Positions 45,984 to 54,869 of a DNA stretch of 64,000 nt are shown here, in pieces. Both the position numbers and the translations under genes were made by a program. Positions within the stretch are counted from its first letter, which is position 1, and the number at the start of each line of letters is the position of its first letter. The notes below the pieces were generated by a model. The model was not told the DNA's origin and did not search any database. It worked only from the letters and a program-made list of their open reading frames with translations. The stretch covers positions 62,001-126,000 of the forward strand of contig CAIJXT010000011.1 of assembly GCA_903824665.1 (NCBI GenBank). Reading direction: 5' to 3'. This stretch comes from an uncultured Bacteroidota bacterium (GTDB taxonomy: Bacteria; Bacteroidota; Bacteroidia; Chitinophagales; Chitinophagaceae).

Positions 45984-45991
45984 CAAACATA
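45984..45991 (-). promoter_or_regulatory. -7 box for the DPP-IV gene
   Basis: TATGTTTG on the minus strand is a perfect TAnnTTTG, 20 bases before the ATG. No clear -33 element is seen. Confidence 0.45.
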
Positions 45992-46081
45992 ACATAATTG
46001 CTACAGATAGAGAAAGGTGATAATCAGGGTGAGCATCTTTGTGTTCACGATTGTCGTTTTTCATTACTAATTTTCCGGTTT

Positions 46082-48343
46082 ATGGCTACCTGCTATCGGC
46101 TGCTTTTGTTTTTAGTGTGCTGCAACGCACCTTGTTTTGGGCAGTTGCCCGACACGCTTCGTGATGTCATTCAGAAACGTCTGCCACCGCCAGGCAGGTA
46201 CGATTATGTTGCCCCTCGCGATAACAACGATCGGATAATGGTGGTGAAAAATCACAAGTATGGGTTGCTCGACCGAAATCTCAGAGAGATAATGCCGTGC
46301 AAATACGATGAGCCAATTGTATTTGATGGCGGCTTTGCGAAAATTGGCGATGGAGATGCCATGCAGGTTTTTGATGAAAACGGACGAAATGCGCTGGTGC
46401 GTTTTGGTGCTGCCTACTTGCCGGCTATCGCTGATAGCAGCGGTAGGGTTTGGGTTACTGATACATTTCAGAAGAAAGGTCGTATTTATAAGAGTGGTAA
46501 AATCATCATACCGGTAATTTATGATGAGTTGAAAGTGTTGGGCGACGGGTGGAATGACTGTGCAATAAATGGTTTGCATGGCATAGTGAATGATTCTGGT
46601 CGTATGGTTATTCCTGTCCAATATCAATCTGTCGCATTGCTGCCCGGGCAGTCCCGGTTCGTTGCTCGCAATACAGCCGGCAGATATGGTGTGATCACCA
46701 GCGATAATCAAATAGCAGTACCATTTCTTTACGATGATTACCATCTGCCTGCAGGCAAATCAGATTTCTTGCCTTTGCAGAAGGGCTATCTGTGGGGGTG
46801 TGTTTCTACAGCCACTGGCAGAACTTTGATTCCATTTTTGTATTACAATGTAACAGAATCGGGAGGACAGGGATTTTTCAGGGTGCGCAGCGATTTCAAA
46901 TGTGGTTTGGCAGATTCGGCACATAGAAGTATTGTTCCAGCGATATACGAAGATGCCAAATGGCTGGGTAAAGGGTTGTATGCTGTTCAGACAGATAAAG
47001 GATGGAAATGTATAGATGGCGCTGGCACAGATGTGATACCTGTTGGGTATGAAGATTTTGAAACTATCGAACATGGCTTGATTGCTGCTAAACAAGGCCG
47101 CTGGGGTGTGATAGATAAAAAAGGCAAGGTGATAGTGCCATTTGCTTTCAATAACCCTCCATCTTTCAGAGGGGGTGTAGTAGCAATGCCACTTGATGAT
47201 GACGATGATTGGAGAACCCCCGGAACATACTACGATACAACTGGAGAAATCGTTCGAAAGCATCCGGCACACTATGGCTACAGGAGTATTGGTATGCTGT
47301 CTGAAGGAATAACAATAGTGGTTGATAGTGAAGGTTATTCCAGTTATGTCAACAGGTCAGGTCGCTTGATTTCAACTGCCACATACCAGAATGCCGGTAA
47401 TTTTTCGGAGGGCTTAGCATTGGTCCAGATCGGTAAAAAATTTGGATTTGTGGATAAGAAAGGAACGGAGATCGTGGCGCCAACCTTGGATTACGCTGTT
47501 GATTTTTCCGATAGTATGGCGTTGTTTTATGGTAGCGTTGGTTGTGGGTATATTAATAATAGGGGAGACATCACTATCCCTGCGCTTTACGAGGCGGGTA
47601 CGTCATTCTACAAAGGATATTCCTCTGTAAAGAAAACCGGACACTGGGGCTTAATTGACAAAAAGGGTAGAGTAGTACTTGGGTTCAAATACGATTCTTC
47701 TCTGGTATTCAGCGAGGGAGTATCATCTTCCCTTGTGAATGGCAGATGGTCTTATATTGATACAACAGGAAAAGTGCGGATAAACATGCCCGAACGTGTC
47801 ATGTACTGCGATAAGTTCTATAAAGGCAAAGCGCTTGTGATCACAGATAGCGGATATGGGTTTATTGATAAATCAGGCAAATGGCTCACTAAGGCTGGCT
47901 ATGAATTCATAGAACGTCATTCGTCGGGTATATCCTCGTTCCTGGTTTCAGGCGCCAGCGATTATGGTGAGAACGACAAATATGGCCTTTTAGATGTGCA
48001 GGGGCGGAAATTGAAAGAAGCACTGTTTCGTGAGATCTTGCCCGGAGGCAAGTCAGATCTTATTGTCGTATCCCACACCTTTGGGTATGGGGTTTTCAAT
48101 AGCGCCGGTACAGAAGTTGTACCCTGTATTTACGAGGAAATAATGCCCGATTATCAGAATGAAGGGTTGCTTGCAGCCTGCCTGAATGGCAAATGGGGGT
48201 ATCTCAATAAAGCCGGCAAACTCATAATCGGGTATCAATTTGACAAAGCGCTTCCTTTTTCAGAAGGACTGGCTACGGTTATGAAAAATGGTAAGTGGGC
48301 TTTTATCGACAAAGCAGGTAAGTTTGTTGTTACTTTTCAATAA
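46082..48343 (+). CDS. Exported WG-repeat protein
   Basis: This 753-aa product has a signal peptide (MATCYRLLLFLVCCNAPCFG) followed by a chain of at least ten WG-type repeats. Examples are KYGLLDRNLREIMPCKYDE, LHGIVNDSGRMVIPVQYQ, RWGVIDKKGKVIVPFAF, HWGLIDKKGRVVLGFKYD and KWGYLNKAGKLIIGYQFD. Each repeat has a W/Y/F-G, a strand, an [DN]xxG turn and an IP.xY strand, suggesting a propeller or solenoid. WG proteins are common in Bacteroidota; proposed roles are in binding or secretion, with no established chemistry. I chose ATG 46082 because it begins the signal peptide. Confidence 0.85.
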   Translation: MATCYRLLLFLVCCNAPCFGQLPDTLRDVIQKRLPPPGRYDYVAPRDNNDRIMVVKNHKYGLLDRNLREIMPCKYDEPIVFDGGFAKIGDGDAMQVFDENGRNALVRFGAAYLPAIADSSGRVWVTDTFQKKGRIYKSGKIIIPVIYDELKVLGDGWNDCAINGLHGIVNDSGRMVIPVQYQSVALLPGQSRFVARNTAGRYGVITSDNQIAVPFLYDDYHLPAGKSDFLPLQKGYLWGCVSTATGRTLIPFLYYNVTESGGQGFFRVRSDFKCGLADSAHRSIVPAIYEDAKWLGKGLYAVQTDKGWKCIDGAGTDVIPVGYEDFETIEHGLIAAKQGRWGVIDKKGKVIVPFAFNNPPSFRGGVVAMPLDDDDDWRTPGTYYDTTGEIVRKHPAHYGYRSIGMLSEGITIVVDSEGYSSYVNRSGRLISTATYQNAGNFSEGLALVQIGKKFGFVDKKGTEIVAPTLDYAVDFSDSMALFYGSVGCGYINNRGDITIPALYEAGTSFYKGYSSVKKTGHWGLIDKKGRVVLGFKYDSSLVFSEGVSSSLVNGRWSYIDTTGKVRINMPERVMYCDKFYKGKALVITDSGYGFIDKSGKWLTKAGYEFIERHSSGISSFLVSGASDYGENDKYGLLDVQGRKLKEALFREILPGGKSDLIVVSHTFGYGVFNSAGTEVVPCIYEEIMPDYQNEGLLAACLNGKWGYLNKAGKLIIGYQFDKALPFSEGLATVMKNGKWAFIDKAGKFVVTFQ

Positions 48344-48373
48344 CCTGAATGATCGGTATGTTGGTGCATTGCG

Positions 48374-48958
48374 CTATTGGGAGACCGTATCGCCGAACGA
48401 TAGTCGTTTGATGTAGATGCCGGTTACTCCACCCAAAATGACACCACCGGAAAGCATTAGTGCCAGATTCAGGCCAAAGAGTACCCAGTTGTTGTCTGAG
48501 ATCATTTTTGTGTAGTTGATACAAAAAAAGGCAAGACATGCACCCATCCAGCCTGCAAAGCTTGCTAATGTCCACATGACGGCTGTTGCACCATATTTTT
48601 TCAGTATCGGAGCCTGCAGCAATCCGGTTAGTATACCTGATATGGCCACACCGTACAAGATGAAAAATGGTCCGAATGAAATTGATGTCACCGACCTTAT
48701 AATGTCAAATGCCAGAAACGGCACGCCGGTTCCTGCTATAGTGCGCCATATCCAGTTTTTATCAATCGCAGACACTTTGCGCAGTAGCCGCCATTGCATC
48801 ACTGCTGTACCGGCACCTATTCCCACGCCCATAAAAAACTGCATTTCACCCATGCCGATTGATTCAAAAACAGCTGCGAGCAATATGATTAAAGCAATCC
48901 CAGCCAGCCATCCCAAACTTGTGGCCTGTACCCATTTGCCGGTAGAAAAATGTGTCAT
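48374..48958 (-). CDS. Small polytopic membrane protein, unknown
   Basis: The 194-aa product has about six hydrophobic helices (roughly 15-32, 40-56, 70-85, 90-112, 122-146 and 157-180) with many glycines (GVGIGAGTAVMQW; GGVILGGVTGIYI). No family motif is recognised. It runs antiparallel to the WG gene, with 30 bases between the stops, and shares no obvious operon. It is predicted to lie in the inner membrane. Confidence 0.6.
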   Translation of the reverse strand: MTHFSTGKWVQATSLGWLAGIALIILLAAVFESIGMGEMQFFMGVGIGAGTAVMQWRLLRKVSAIDKNWIWRTIAGTGVPFLAFDIIRSVTSISFGPFFILYGVAISGILTGLLQAPILKKYGATAVMWTLASFAGWMGACLAFFCINYTKMISDNNWVLFGLNLALMLSGGVILGGVTGIYIKRLSFGDTVSQ

Positions 48959-49082
48959 GTAAGCTCCGGATTTATTTAGATGCAGGCAAAATTACCACAA
49001 TCGTTGATTTGTTGAATTAGGAATGCGTTGTTGTGTACACCCAATTATTCAGATATTGTACAGTTTCCGTCTTTTTTACTCG

Positions 49083-49114
49083 TTTGCTTTTTGATGATGC
49101 TATAGTTATTTTTG
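49083..49114 (+). promoter_or_regulatory. Promoter of the Crp-family regulator gene
   Basis: TTTG (49083-49086), 20 spacer bases and TATTTTTG (49107-49114): both elements match. The ATG at 49126 follows 12 bases after the -7 box, so the leader would be only about six bases. Confidence 0.6.
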
Positions 49115-49125
49115 TTAGCAACTAC

Positions 49126-49707
49126 ATGGCAGGGCATACAGATATATTGCGCAAAATAGTTTCCTCTTTCGGCGATATCAACGAGGAAGCCTTCCTTGCG
49201 TTCGCTGCTCCCTGGTCAGAGATCAGGATAGCCCGAAAACAGATTATTACGCGCCAGGGAGATACAGAGAAATACCTCTACCTGGTGCTTGATGGGGTAC
49301 AACGAGCCTGCCGCACTCACAATGATAAAGAGGTTACTCTGGTTTTCTCATACAATGGCTCATTTTCTGGCGTGATCGATAGCTTTTTTCTGCAGCAGCC
49401 ATCTGCATTCGATCTGGAAACACTTACTGCCAGCCATTTTTTGCGTATTCATTATAATGATATGATACAGTTGATGGCGCAGCATCGAAGTATCGAAACA
49501 TGGGTTCGGTTGGCTCTTACTCGTGTGCTTGCCGACACACTACAGCGGCATATCGAAATTCTCTCCTTTTCTGCTGAGGAGAAGTTTACAGCATTGCTCC
49601 GCCGTAGCCCACATGTACTCAATCTGGTTCCACACAAATACCTCGCTTCTTATATCGGGGTAGATCCCACAAATTTCAGCAAAATGCTGGGGAGGGTACG
49701 GTTGTAA
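49126..49707 (+). CDS. Crp/Fnr-family transcriptional regulator
   Basis: The 193-aa protein has a cyclic-nucleotide-binding-like beta-roll (~20-115; ITRQGDTEKYLYLVLDGVQRA, residues ~40-60) and a short C-terminal HTH (~150-193; HKYLASYIGVDPTNFSKML). This is the compact form common in Bacteroidota, where ligands are mostly unknown. The upstream frame extends 31 codons, but the strong promoter (49083-49114) places the start at ATG 49126. DinB follows 65 bases later with its own -7 box. Confidence 0.85.
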   Translation: MAGHTDILRKIVSSFGDINEEAFLAFAAPWSEIRIARKQIITRQGDTEKYLYLVLDGVQRACRTHNDKEVTLVFSYNGSFSGVIDSFFLQQPSAFDLETLTASHFLRIHYNDMIQLMAQHRSIETWVRLALTRVLADTLQRHIEILSFSAEEKFTALLRRSPHVLNLVPHKYLASYIGVDPTNFSKMLGRVRL

Positions 49708-49750
49708 ATAAATCTTGGTATGCACCAACATTTTCAAGGTGTGACCACGA

Positions 49751-49758
49751 TAGTTTTG
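49751..49758 (+). promoter_or_regulatory. -7 box for the DinB gene
   Basis: TAGTTTTG, a perfect TAnnTTTG, lies 14 bases before the ATG at 49773. The predicted leader is about eight bases. Confidence 0.45.
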
Positions 49759-49772
49759 TAAAAAATTGACAC

Positions 49773-50387
49773 ATGACACGTTTCGATGCACAAGAACTGC
49801 TCAGGCAATTACAAACCGAAGTCAACGACGTACTATTGGAAGTGGAAGAACTGAATACTGCCAGTGAAGCGATTCTGAACCGCCAGCCCGCTGCCGGCAG
49901 CTGGAGTGTGGCACAGGTTCTAGAACACCTCAATACGTACAATCGGTATTATATTCCACTTATCGTAAAAGCCATTGCACATGCCGCACCTGTATCAGGT
50001 ACTCGCACATTTAAATCCGGTTGGTTAGGAGACTATTTCACAAAATCTATGTATTCGGGTGTAGTGACAAGTGGTAAAGTCACTAACAAAATGAATGCTT
50101 TCAAAGGCCACCGACCCGACGCTGAGCAAAATGCAACAGGAGTGCTCAACGAATTTATAAGAGACCAGAAACTTCTTTTGCAGCTACTTGCCGATGCTGC
50201 TCATGTAGACCTAAGTAGTGCCAGAATTCCTATTTCTATTTCGGCCTGGATTAAGATCAGTCTGGGCGATGCAATTCGTTTCCTGGTGGCACATCAGATT
50301 CGCCACCAGTTGCAGATGCGAAAAGCATTCGCTGCCGCCGCAGGCGCTACGGCAGTCGTGGCAGGTATGCTGCCCTCGCTAGTGTAA
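49773..50387 (+). CDS. DinB superfamily (DinB_2) protein
   Basis: This 204-aa cytosolic protein has the four-helix DinB fold. The conserved features are AGSWSVAQVLEHLNTYNRYY with a metal-ligand-type His (~50-70), a central helix pair, and VAHQIRHQLQM with a second His near 180. Most DinB-like proteins are metal-dependent thiol transferases or of unknown function. The last ~17 residues are an Ala-rich hydrophobic tail, unusual for the family. It follows the Crp-type regulator. Confidence 0.8.
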   Translation: MTRFDAQELLRQLQTEVNDVLLEVEELNTASEAILNRQPAAGSWSVAQVLEHLNTYNRYYIPLIVKAIAHAAPVSGTRTFKSGWLGDYFTKSMYSGVVTSGKVTNKMNAFKGHRPDAEQNATGVLNEFIRDQKLLLQLLADAAHVDLSSARIPISISAWIKISLGDAIRFLVAHQIRHQLQMRKAFAAAAGATAVVAGMLPSLV

Positions 50388-50443
50388 GCGGAATGCACTA
50401 CGATATTATATTTCTGTTGTGATTGCTGACATTAAACCTGTAC

Positions 50444-51244
50444 TTACAGGTATTTTGCCATTTCCTGTTGGTACTTGAATGCTTCCTGCTCGGCTGCCTT
50501 TGCAAAGTCAGTTCCCTTGCCAGCATAAATAATCCCACGCGAAACATTGATCAGCACACCGCCATCTTTGTTGAGCGCGTTGGCGCATACAGTATCTACA
50601 TCTCCCCCTTGTGCACCCACACCTGGCACCAGAAAAAAGTGATCGGGTAGCAGGGCTCGCACCTCCTGCAACTGCTCCTTGCGGGTAGCACCTATCACAA
50701 ACATGATATTGCCTGGATTGCCCCAAGATGCTACCGTCTGCAGCACTTTCTGGTACAGTAGTTCATCGCCGCACTGCTGCAACTGAAAGTCAGCGCTGCC
50801 AGCGTTGGAGGTCAGCCCCAATACTATAGTCCATTTTCCATCAAACTGCAGAAAAGGCTGCACACTGTCTGAGCCCATATAGGGCGCCACAGTGACACTG
50901 TCGAACGGGTAAGTGTGAAAAAAAGTGCGAGCGTATTGCTCCGATGTGTTGCCGATATCACCCCGTTTGGCGTCGGCAATTGTAAATATATCTTCAGGTA
51001 TATAGTTCAGAGTACGCTCCATGCTCACCCAGCCTTTTATACCCTGAGCCTCATAAAACGCAGTGTTGATTTTATAAGCAACAGTATATGCACTGGTAGC
51101 ATCTATGATAGCTTTGTTGAACGCAAAAACGGGGTCTTCTTCTTCCAGCAGATGCACAGGAATCTTGCTCATATCGGTGTCGAGGCCTACACAAAGCACA
51201 GATTTTTTGCGAAAAATATTCGCTACGAGTTGTTTGCGGTTCAT
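50444..51244 (-). CDS. pyrF: Orotidine 5'-phosphate decarboxylase, type 2
   Basis: The 266-aa enzyme catalyses the last step of UMP synthesis. Type-2 signatures include VLCVGLDTD at the N-terminus, FNKAIIDAT, the catalytic DAKRGDIGNTS motif, and PGVGAQGGD near the C-terminus. The upstream frame extends 20 codons, but a perfect -7 box (51249-51256) ends five bases before ATG 51242-51244. This makes the longer start impossible from this promoter and predicts a nearly leaderless transcript. The gene's stop overlaps a small stem (50436-50451). Confidence 0.95.
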   Translation of the reverse strand: MNRKQLVANIFRKKSVLCVGLDTDMSKIPVHLLEEEDPVFAFNKAIIDATSAYTVAYKINTAFYEAQGIKGWVSMERTLNYIPEDIFTIADAKRGDIGNTSEQYARTFFHTYPFDSVTVAPYMGSDSVQPFLQFDGKWTIVLGLTSNAGSADFQLQQCGDELLYQKVLQTVASWGNPGNIMFVIGATRKEQLQEVRALLPDHFFLVPGVGAQGGDVDTVCANALNKDGGVLINVSRGIIYAGKGTDFAKAAEQEAFKYQQEMAKYL

Positions 51245-51248
51245 GGCA

Positions 51249-51256
51249 CAAAGGTA
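51249..51256 (-). promoter_or_regulatory. -7 box directly in front of the pyrF start
   Basis: TACCTTTG on the minus strand is perfect. TTTC lies 20 bases upstream as a possible -33. Only four bases separate the box from the ATG, which suggests leaderless mRNA. Confidence 0.5.
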
Positions 51257-51395
51257 TTGATTAAAGGCTGTTTTCCGAAAAGGCGTGGTTTGCTGAATAT
51301 ACACTCAGGCAGCCTGATGCCATGGCGTTCAGCGAATAGATATGAATATTTCCCGGACAGGAAGGTGCTAAAAATAACAGTGCTTAAAATATTGT

Positions 51396-51572
51396 TCAGG
51401 GATCCTGACGTTTCAGAAGCTCACGTGCGGGGATGTGTTTGATGACCCCGTTCTCACAGATCACAGCCATTTCGTTTTTAGCGGCTTTCTGCTCGTAAAG
51501 TTTACGTATTGCCAGTTTGAGACCGGCCTCAATTTTGTTCAATAACTCAGCATTCTCCTGCTTACTGGTCAT
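51396..51572 (-). CDS. 58-aa protein overlapping the zeta-like kinase gene (possible antitoxin)
   Basis: ATG 51570-51572 overlaps the kinase stop as ATGA, and the frame ends with TGA at 51396. The protein has a helical N-terminal half (NAELLNKIEAGLKLAIRKLY) and then a short strand-turn segment (MAVICENGVIKHIPARELL). The pattern helix, then V..NG.I..IPA.EL, resembles small proteins often found beside COG4185-type kinases. The overlap implies coupled translation and a fixed ratio to the kinase. Antitoxin function is inferred only from this neighbourhood. Confidence 0.7.
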   Translation of the reverse strand: MTSKQENAELLNKIEAGLKLAIRKLYEQKAAKNEMAVICENGVIKHIPARELLKRQDP

Positions 51573-52138
51573 AGTAGCTTATTGATGGAATTCCAAAGGT
51601 CGTTATTTTCTATGATATTTTCAAATTCAGACTCCTTTCGGGCTATCGGGATCAGACTGTTGAGCGAGTTGTCGGCTATGATCCACGTATCGCATATAGG
51701 CATAAACAACCAGAATAGGTTACGTACACCCTTGTAATACCTGCGTCGTACCACATCTGCAGGTATATTGTGACCGCCGTTTGCTACGCGCTCTGCTACA
51801 CGTTGCAATGCCAGGTCGGGGCTGTTCAGCCATATGTAGATCAGCGACACATTGTACCCAGCTTTTTTTGCATTGTGTACAAGTGATACATAACTGCGTG
51901 TAGCCAGGGTGGTTTCAATGGCAAAATCAACACCTGTTTCCAGCAATTCAGCAATCCTGTGCAGCATTATGCGCCCGGCTTCTATTGCTACACTCTCTAC
52001 ATTAAATGGCGATATCCCCGCTGCTATATTGTCTGCATTCACAAACTCGCGGCAGTCCAGTATATCAGGCAGTATCGTCAGGCTGGCTGTAGTCTTGCCT
52101 GCGCCATTGCAACCGGATATGATATAAAGATTGGGCAT
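51569..52138 (-). CDS. Zeta-toxin-like P-loop kinase (COG4185 type)
   Basis: The 189-aa protein has Walker A SGCNGAGKTT with Lys15, followed by CREFVNADNIAAGISPF (~29-45), DFAIETTLATRSY (~71-83), LQRVAERVANGGHNIP and VVRRRYYKGVRNLFWLF. This series is typical of COG4185 predicted ATPases, relatives of zeta/PezT toxins that phosphorylate UDP-N-acetylglucosamine. Whether this protein does so is unknown. I chose ATG 52136-52138 because family members start directly at the P-loop strand; the frame extends 26 codons upstream. It follows the DUF4292 gene by 84 bases on the same strand. Confidence 0.85.
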   Translation of the reverse strand: MPNLYIISGCNGAGKTTASLTILPDILDCREFVNADNIAAGISPFNVESVAIEAGRIMLHRIAELLETGVDFAIETTLATRSYVSLVHNAKKAGYNVSLIYIWLNSPDLALQRVAERVANGGHNIPADVVRRRYYKGVRNLFWLFMPICDTWIIADNSLNSLIPIARKESEFENIIENNDLWNSINKLL

Positions 52139-52222
52139 ATAGGCAAATATCGGACATTGCGGGATGTGAAGCGATAGATTATGTGGATTTGCTAGCGTAC
52201 GGTCATGAACCCGCAAGAGTCC

Positions 52223-53113
52223 CTAATAGTTTTTCAAAGTGTAATTCTTCGGAACCGTAAATGGAAATTCCAGCGCCTTATCAAACTCTGGGCTAACGAT
52301 TTCCATTTCCAGTAAGTAATTTTTTACGCCATTCTGGATATGTATGGTTCGGTTGGTCGATACTTTCTTACCGCCTGTTAGCTCATACCTGAAGTAATTG
52401 GACAATGCCTGAGGGCCATTTGGTTTTCTGGTACCCAGGCTGCCAGAGATCAGTGTGCTGTCGTTTTTTGCATACGAAACGGTCTGCGTAAAACTACTAT
52501 CTTCAATCTGTAGGGCCCACAGCGAGTCTTTCTCATCTGCTCCAACAATGTTGCCCTCTGCAAGTGGTTCTCCTGTAAAAAGGTTTTGTAGTTGCCTGAA
52601 TTTTACTGCAACCGGTAGTATTCTGCCCGCATCCTCTATCGCCAGCCTTGTGATCTCTTTCTGCTGATAGTTTACCATGAAAAAGCTGTCTTGGGTTACC
52701 AGTATACGTGCTACCGATACGATTCCGCCCAGTGCAGAAATATGGGCCCACACTAAACTGTCTTTAGCTATTCTGAAATTGGCTGAGAAGTCAGCACTGT
52801 TGCCGGGTCCCTCATAGCTGATCTTTGCCTTGCCGGTAAAAGTGCGGTAATCCATTCTCTTGGTCCATAGCGGTGTCAGCCCGCTGATCAGAGCCGCCTT
52901 GCCGGGTGTGGCTACAGGCACTTCTGTAGTGACCGGTATTGGTGTAATACCCACAACACCCGATTGGGCAGTCTGCTCAGGTACTTTCGCTGATTGTCCG
53001 GTAGCCGGGCTTTTCGTTTGTTTGCTTTTTTTGCCTCCGAATATCCTGCTGTTGCACGAAGCCAGCATAAACGGCACCACAATGATCAGTACCAGATTGA
53101 ATAGTCTATTCAT
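52223..53113 (-). CDS. DUF4292 lipoprotein
   Basis: The 296-aa product has a lipoprotein signal peptide with lipobox LASC (about Cys20), a long Thr/Pro/Val linker and a DUF4292 domain (~95-296; YRTFTGKAKISYEGPG; LVWAHISALGGIVSVARILVT). The fold resembles LolA/LolB-like lipoprotein carriers, and members are found in a conserved Bacteroidota operon. The start ATG at 53113 overlaps the upstream TPR gene by eight bases, which shows translational coupling. Confidence 0.85.
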   Translation of the reverse strand: MNRLFNLVLIIVVPFMLASCNSRIFGGKKSKQTKSPATGQSAKVPEQTAQSGVVGITPIPVTTEVPVATPGKAALISGLTPLWTKRMDYRTFTGKAKISYEGPGNSADFSANFRIAKDSLVWAHISALGGIVSVARILVTQDSFFMVNYQQKEITRLAIEDAGRILPVAVKFRQLQNLFTGEPLAEGNIVGADEKDSLWALQIEDSSFTQTVSYAKNDSTLISGSLGTRKPNGPQALSNYFRYELTGGKKVSTNRTIHIQNGVKNYLLEMEIVSPEFDKALEFPFTVPKNYTLKNY

Positions 53114-54869
53114 ACAATTTTCCTTCACTGATCTTTTTATCCAGATTTTTGTCGTCAGCACCTTTTTCTTTGGCTTTCTTCCAGGCTTCTATTGCCTTGG
53201 TTTTATCGTTGAGTTTATAAAGTATATCACCCAGATGGTTGTAGTACGTTCCGTCGCCTTTAGCAGACGCTGCTTCTATTGCTTTATTGATGAATGTCTT
53301 TGCTTTTTCGTATTCGCCTCTCTTGTAAAGAATCCATGCATAAGTATCAAGGAATGTTGCCTCTCCCGGCCGCAGTTCCAGCGACTTTTTCGACATTTTT
53401 TCTGCTTCATCCAGTTTTAACCCTCTTTCAGACAGGTAGTAACTGTAATTGTTCAGCATGCTTGCATCATTGGGTTCCAATGCGAGAGCTTTTTCAAATG
53501 TTTCATCAGACAACGCATACTGCTTGCTCGAATAGTACACATCAGCAAGCGTACTCAGCATCTGTGCCAGCCTTTCCTTTTCTGTATCAGGCTGCAGGTC
53601 TACAGCCCTGTTCATCGCTTTTATTGCAGAGGGGTAGTTGCTCTTGTTCATATACCCAACGCCATTGTAAAAATGGGCTATGGCCTGGCTCGGGAACAAC
53701 CGCATTGCTTTTTCGCTGTACTTGATCAGTGAATCGGCGTATGGCTTTTCTACATAGCTCGACAAAAGCCTTATCCACACCGGGAAGTTAGATGGCTTCA
53801 ACGCGAGAGACTTCTTGTACATTTTTGCTGCACTGTCGGGCATATTGCTTCCATCCAGCGCATCGCCATAATATTCCAGCAGTATTGCGTCAGCGGGTTC
53901 CTGCTCTGCCAGTTGCGCTATAAGTGGCAGTGCTTCCGCAATCGCTGTTGCATCGTCTGGCATACTCTGTATGTACGCTTTCAGCAGTTCCAGCTGCGCC
54001 TCTGTTTCAACGTTCTTATTAGTAATGGCTTTTTTTACATAGGCTTTGTATTGCACAGTATCTCCTATCCTAAGATAGTGCCCTGCAAGGCCCAGTTGTA
54101 CCGAAGCATCATTGGGCAGTTTTTTCCGCGCTTGTTCATATACCTCGGCAGCCTGAGTCGGCATTTTGTTATTGTCATACAGGTCGCCCAGTAGCTTGTA
54201 GTATTTGCCGTTCCTCGGATCCGTGGCAATCATTTGTTTGACAACGGCTGCTGCCTGCTCCACATTGTTCATGTTGAGGTAGAGCTGCATTTTCCGGATC
54301 ATTAGCTCCTCGTCATCTATATTGCGCTGTAATGCAATGTTTATGTATTCAATAGCTTTGTCCAGCTTTCCAGCCCGCTCATAATATTCAGAGGCCAGTC
54401 CGGGATAGTCTACGTCCTGTTTTTCAGATTTTGTAAGCGATGCATATACGTCTGCTGCTTCGGTATAAGTGCCCGCCGATATCAATATTGTAGCATGGGT
54501 CTCCTTGTACCATTTGTTTTCAGCGTCCAGCGCCATCGCTCTTTTTATGTTGGTGATGGCAGCAGCGGTCTTTTTTTGTTCGTTATATATTTTTGATAGT
54601 TCGTAATGGGCTGTTGCCGATTCTGGGCGTTTTACCAAAAACTGTTTCAGCAGATCCTCCGCATGCCTGTCGTCACCATTCCTTCTTGCTTTCAGCGCAT
54701 CAAAATACAATTCGTCCGTATGGGCACGCTTACTTTGTTCAGTTTCTACATCTGCTGTATCCGCTGCTGCGCCCATATCCGGATTGATAGTTATACTCTG
54801 CCCGGAAACCGATGAGGCCGCAGCAATCAATAATACCGACAGGGCATATTTTATAGAAGGTATGCTCAT
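53106..54869 (-). CDS. Exported TPR protein of the dut operon
   Basis: The 587-aa product has a signal peptide (MSIPSIKYALSVLLIAAASSVSG, written as residues 1-23) and then about a dozen TPR units over ~45-587. It is probably periplasmic. Its start overlaps the nucleotidyltransferase stop as ATGA (54866-54869), and its end overlaps the DUF4292 start, so the three genes form one translationally linked unit. In other Bacteroidota the same order (dut, nucleotidyltransferase, TPR, DUF4292) recurs, usually followed by an M23 peptidase. Confidence 0.85.
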   Translation of the reverse strand: MSIPSIKYALSVLLIAAASSVSGQSITINPDMGAAADTADVETEQSKRAHTDELYFDALKARRNGDDRHAEDLLKQFLVKRPESATAHYELSKIYNEQKKTAAAITNIKRAMALDAENKWYKETHATILISAGTYTEAADVYASLTKSEKQDVDYPGLASEYYERAGKLDKAIEYINIALQRNIDDEELMIRKMQLYLNMNNVEQAAAVVKQMIATDPRNGKYYKLLGDLYDNNKMPTQAAEVYEQARKKLPNDASVQLGLAGHYLRIGDTVQYKAYVKKAITNKNVETEAQLELLKAYIQSMPDDATAIAEALPLIAQLAEQEPADAILLEYYGDALDGSNMPDSAAKMYKKSLALKPSNFPVWIRLLSSYVEKPYADSLIKYSEKAMRLFPSQAIAHFYNGVGYMNKSNYPSAIKAMNRAVDLQPDTEKERLAQMLSTLADVYYSSKQYALSDETFEKALALEPNDASMLNNYSYYLSERGLKLDEAEKMSKKSLELRPGEATFLDTYAWILYKRGEYEKAKTFINKAIEAASAKGDGTYYNHLGDILYKLNDKTKAIEAWKKAKEKGADDKNLDKKISEGKLYE

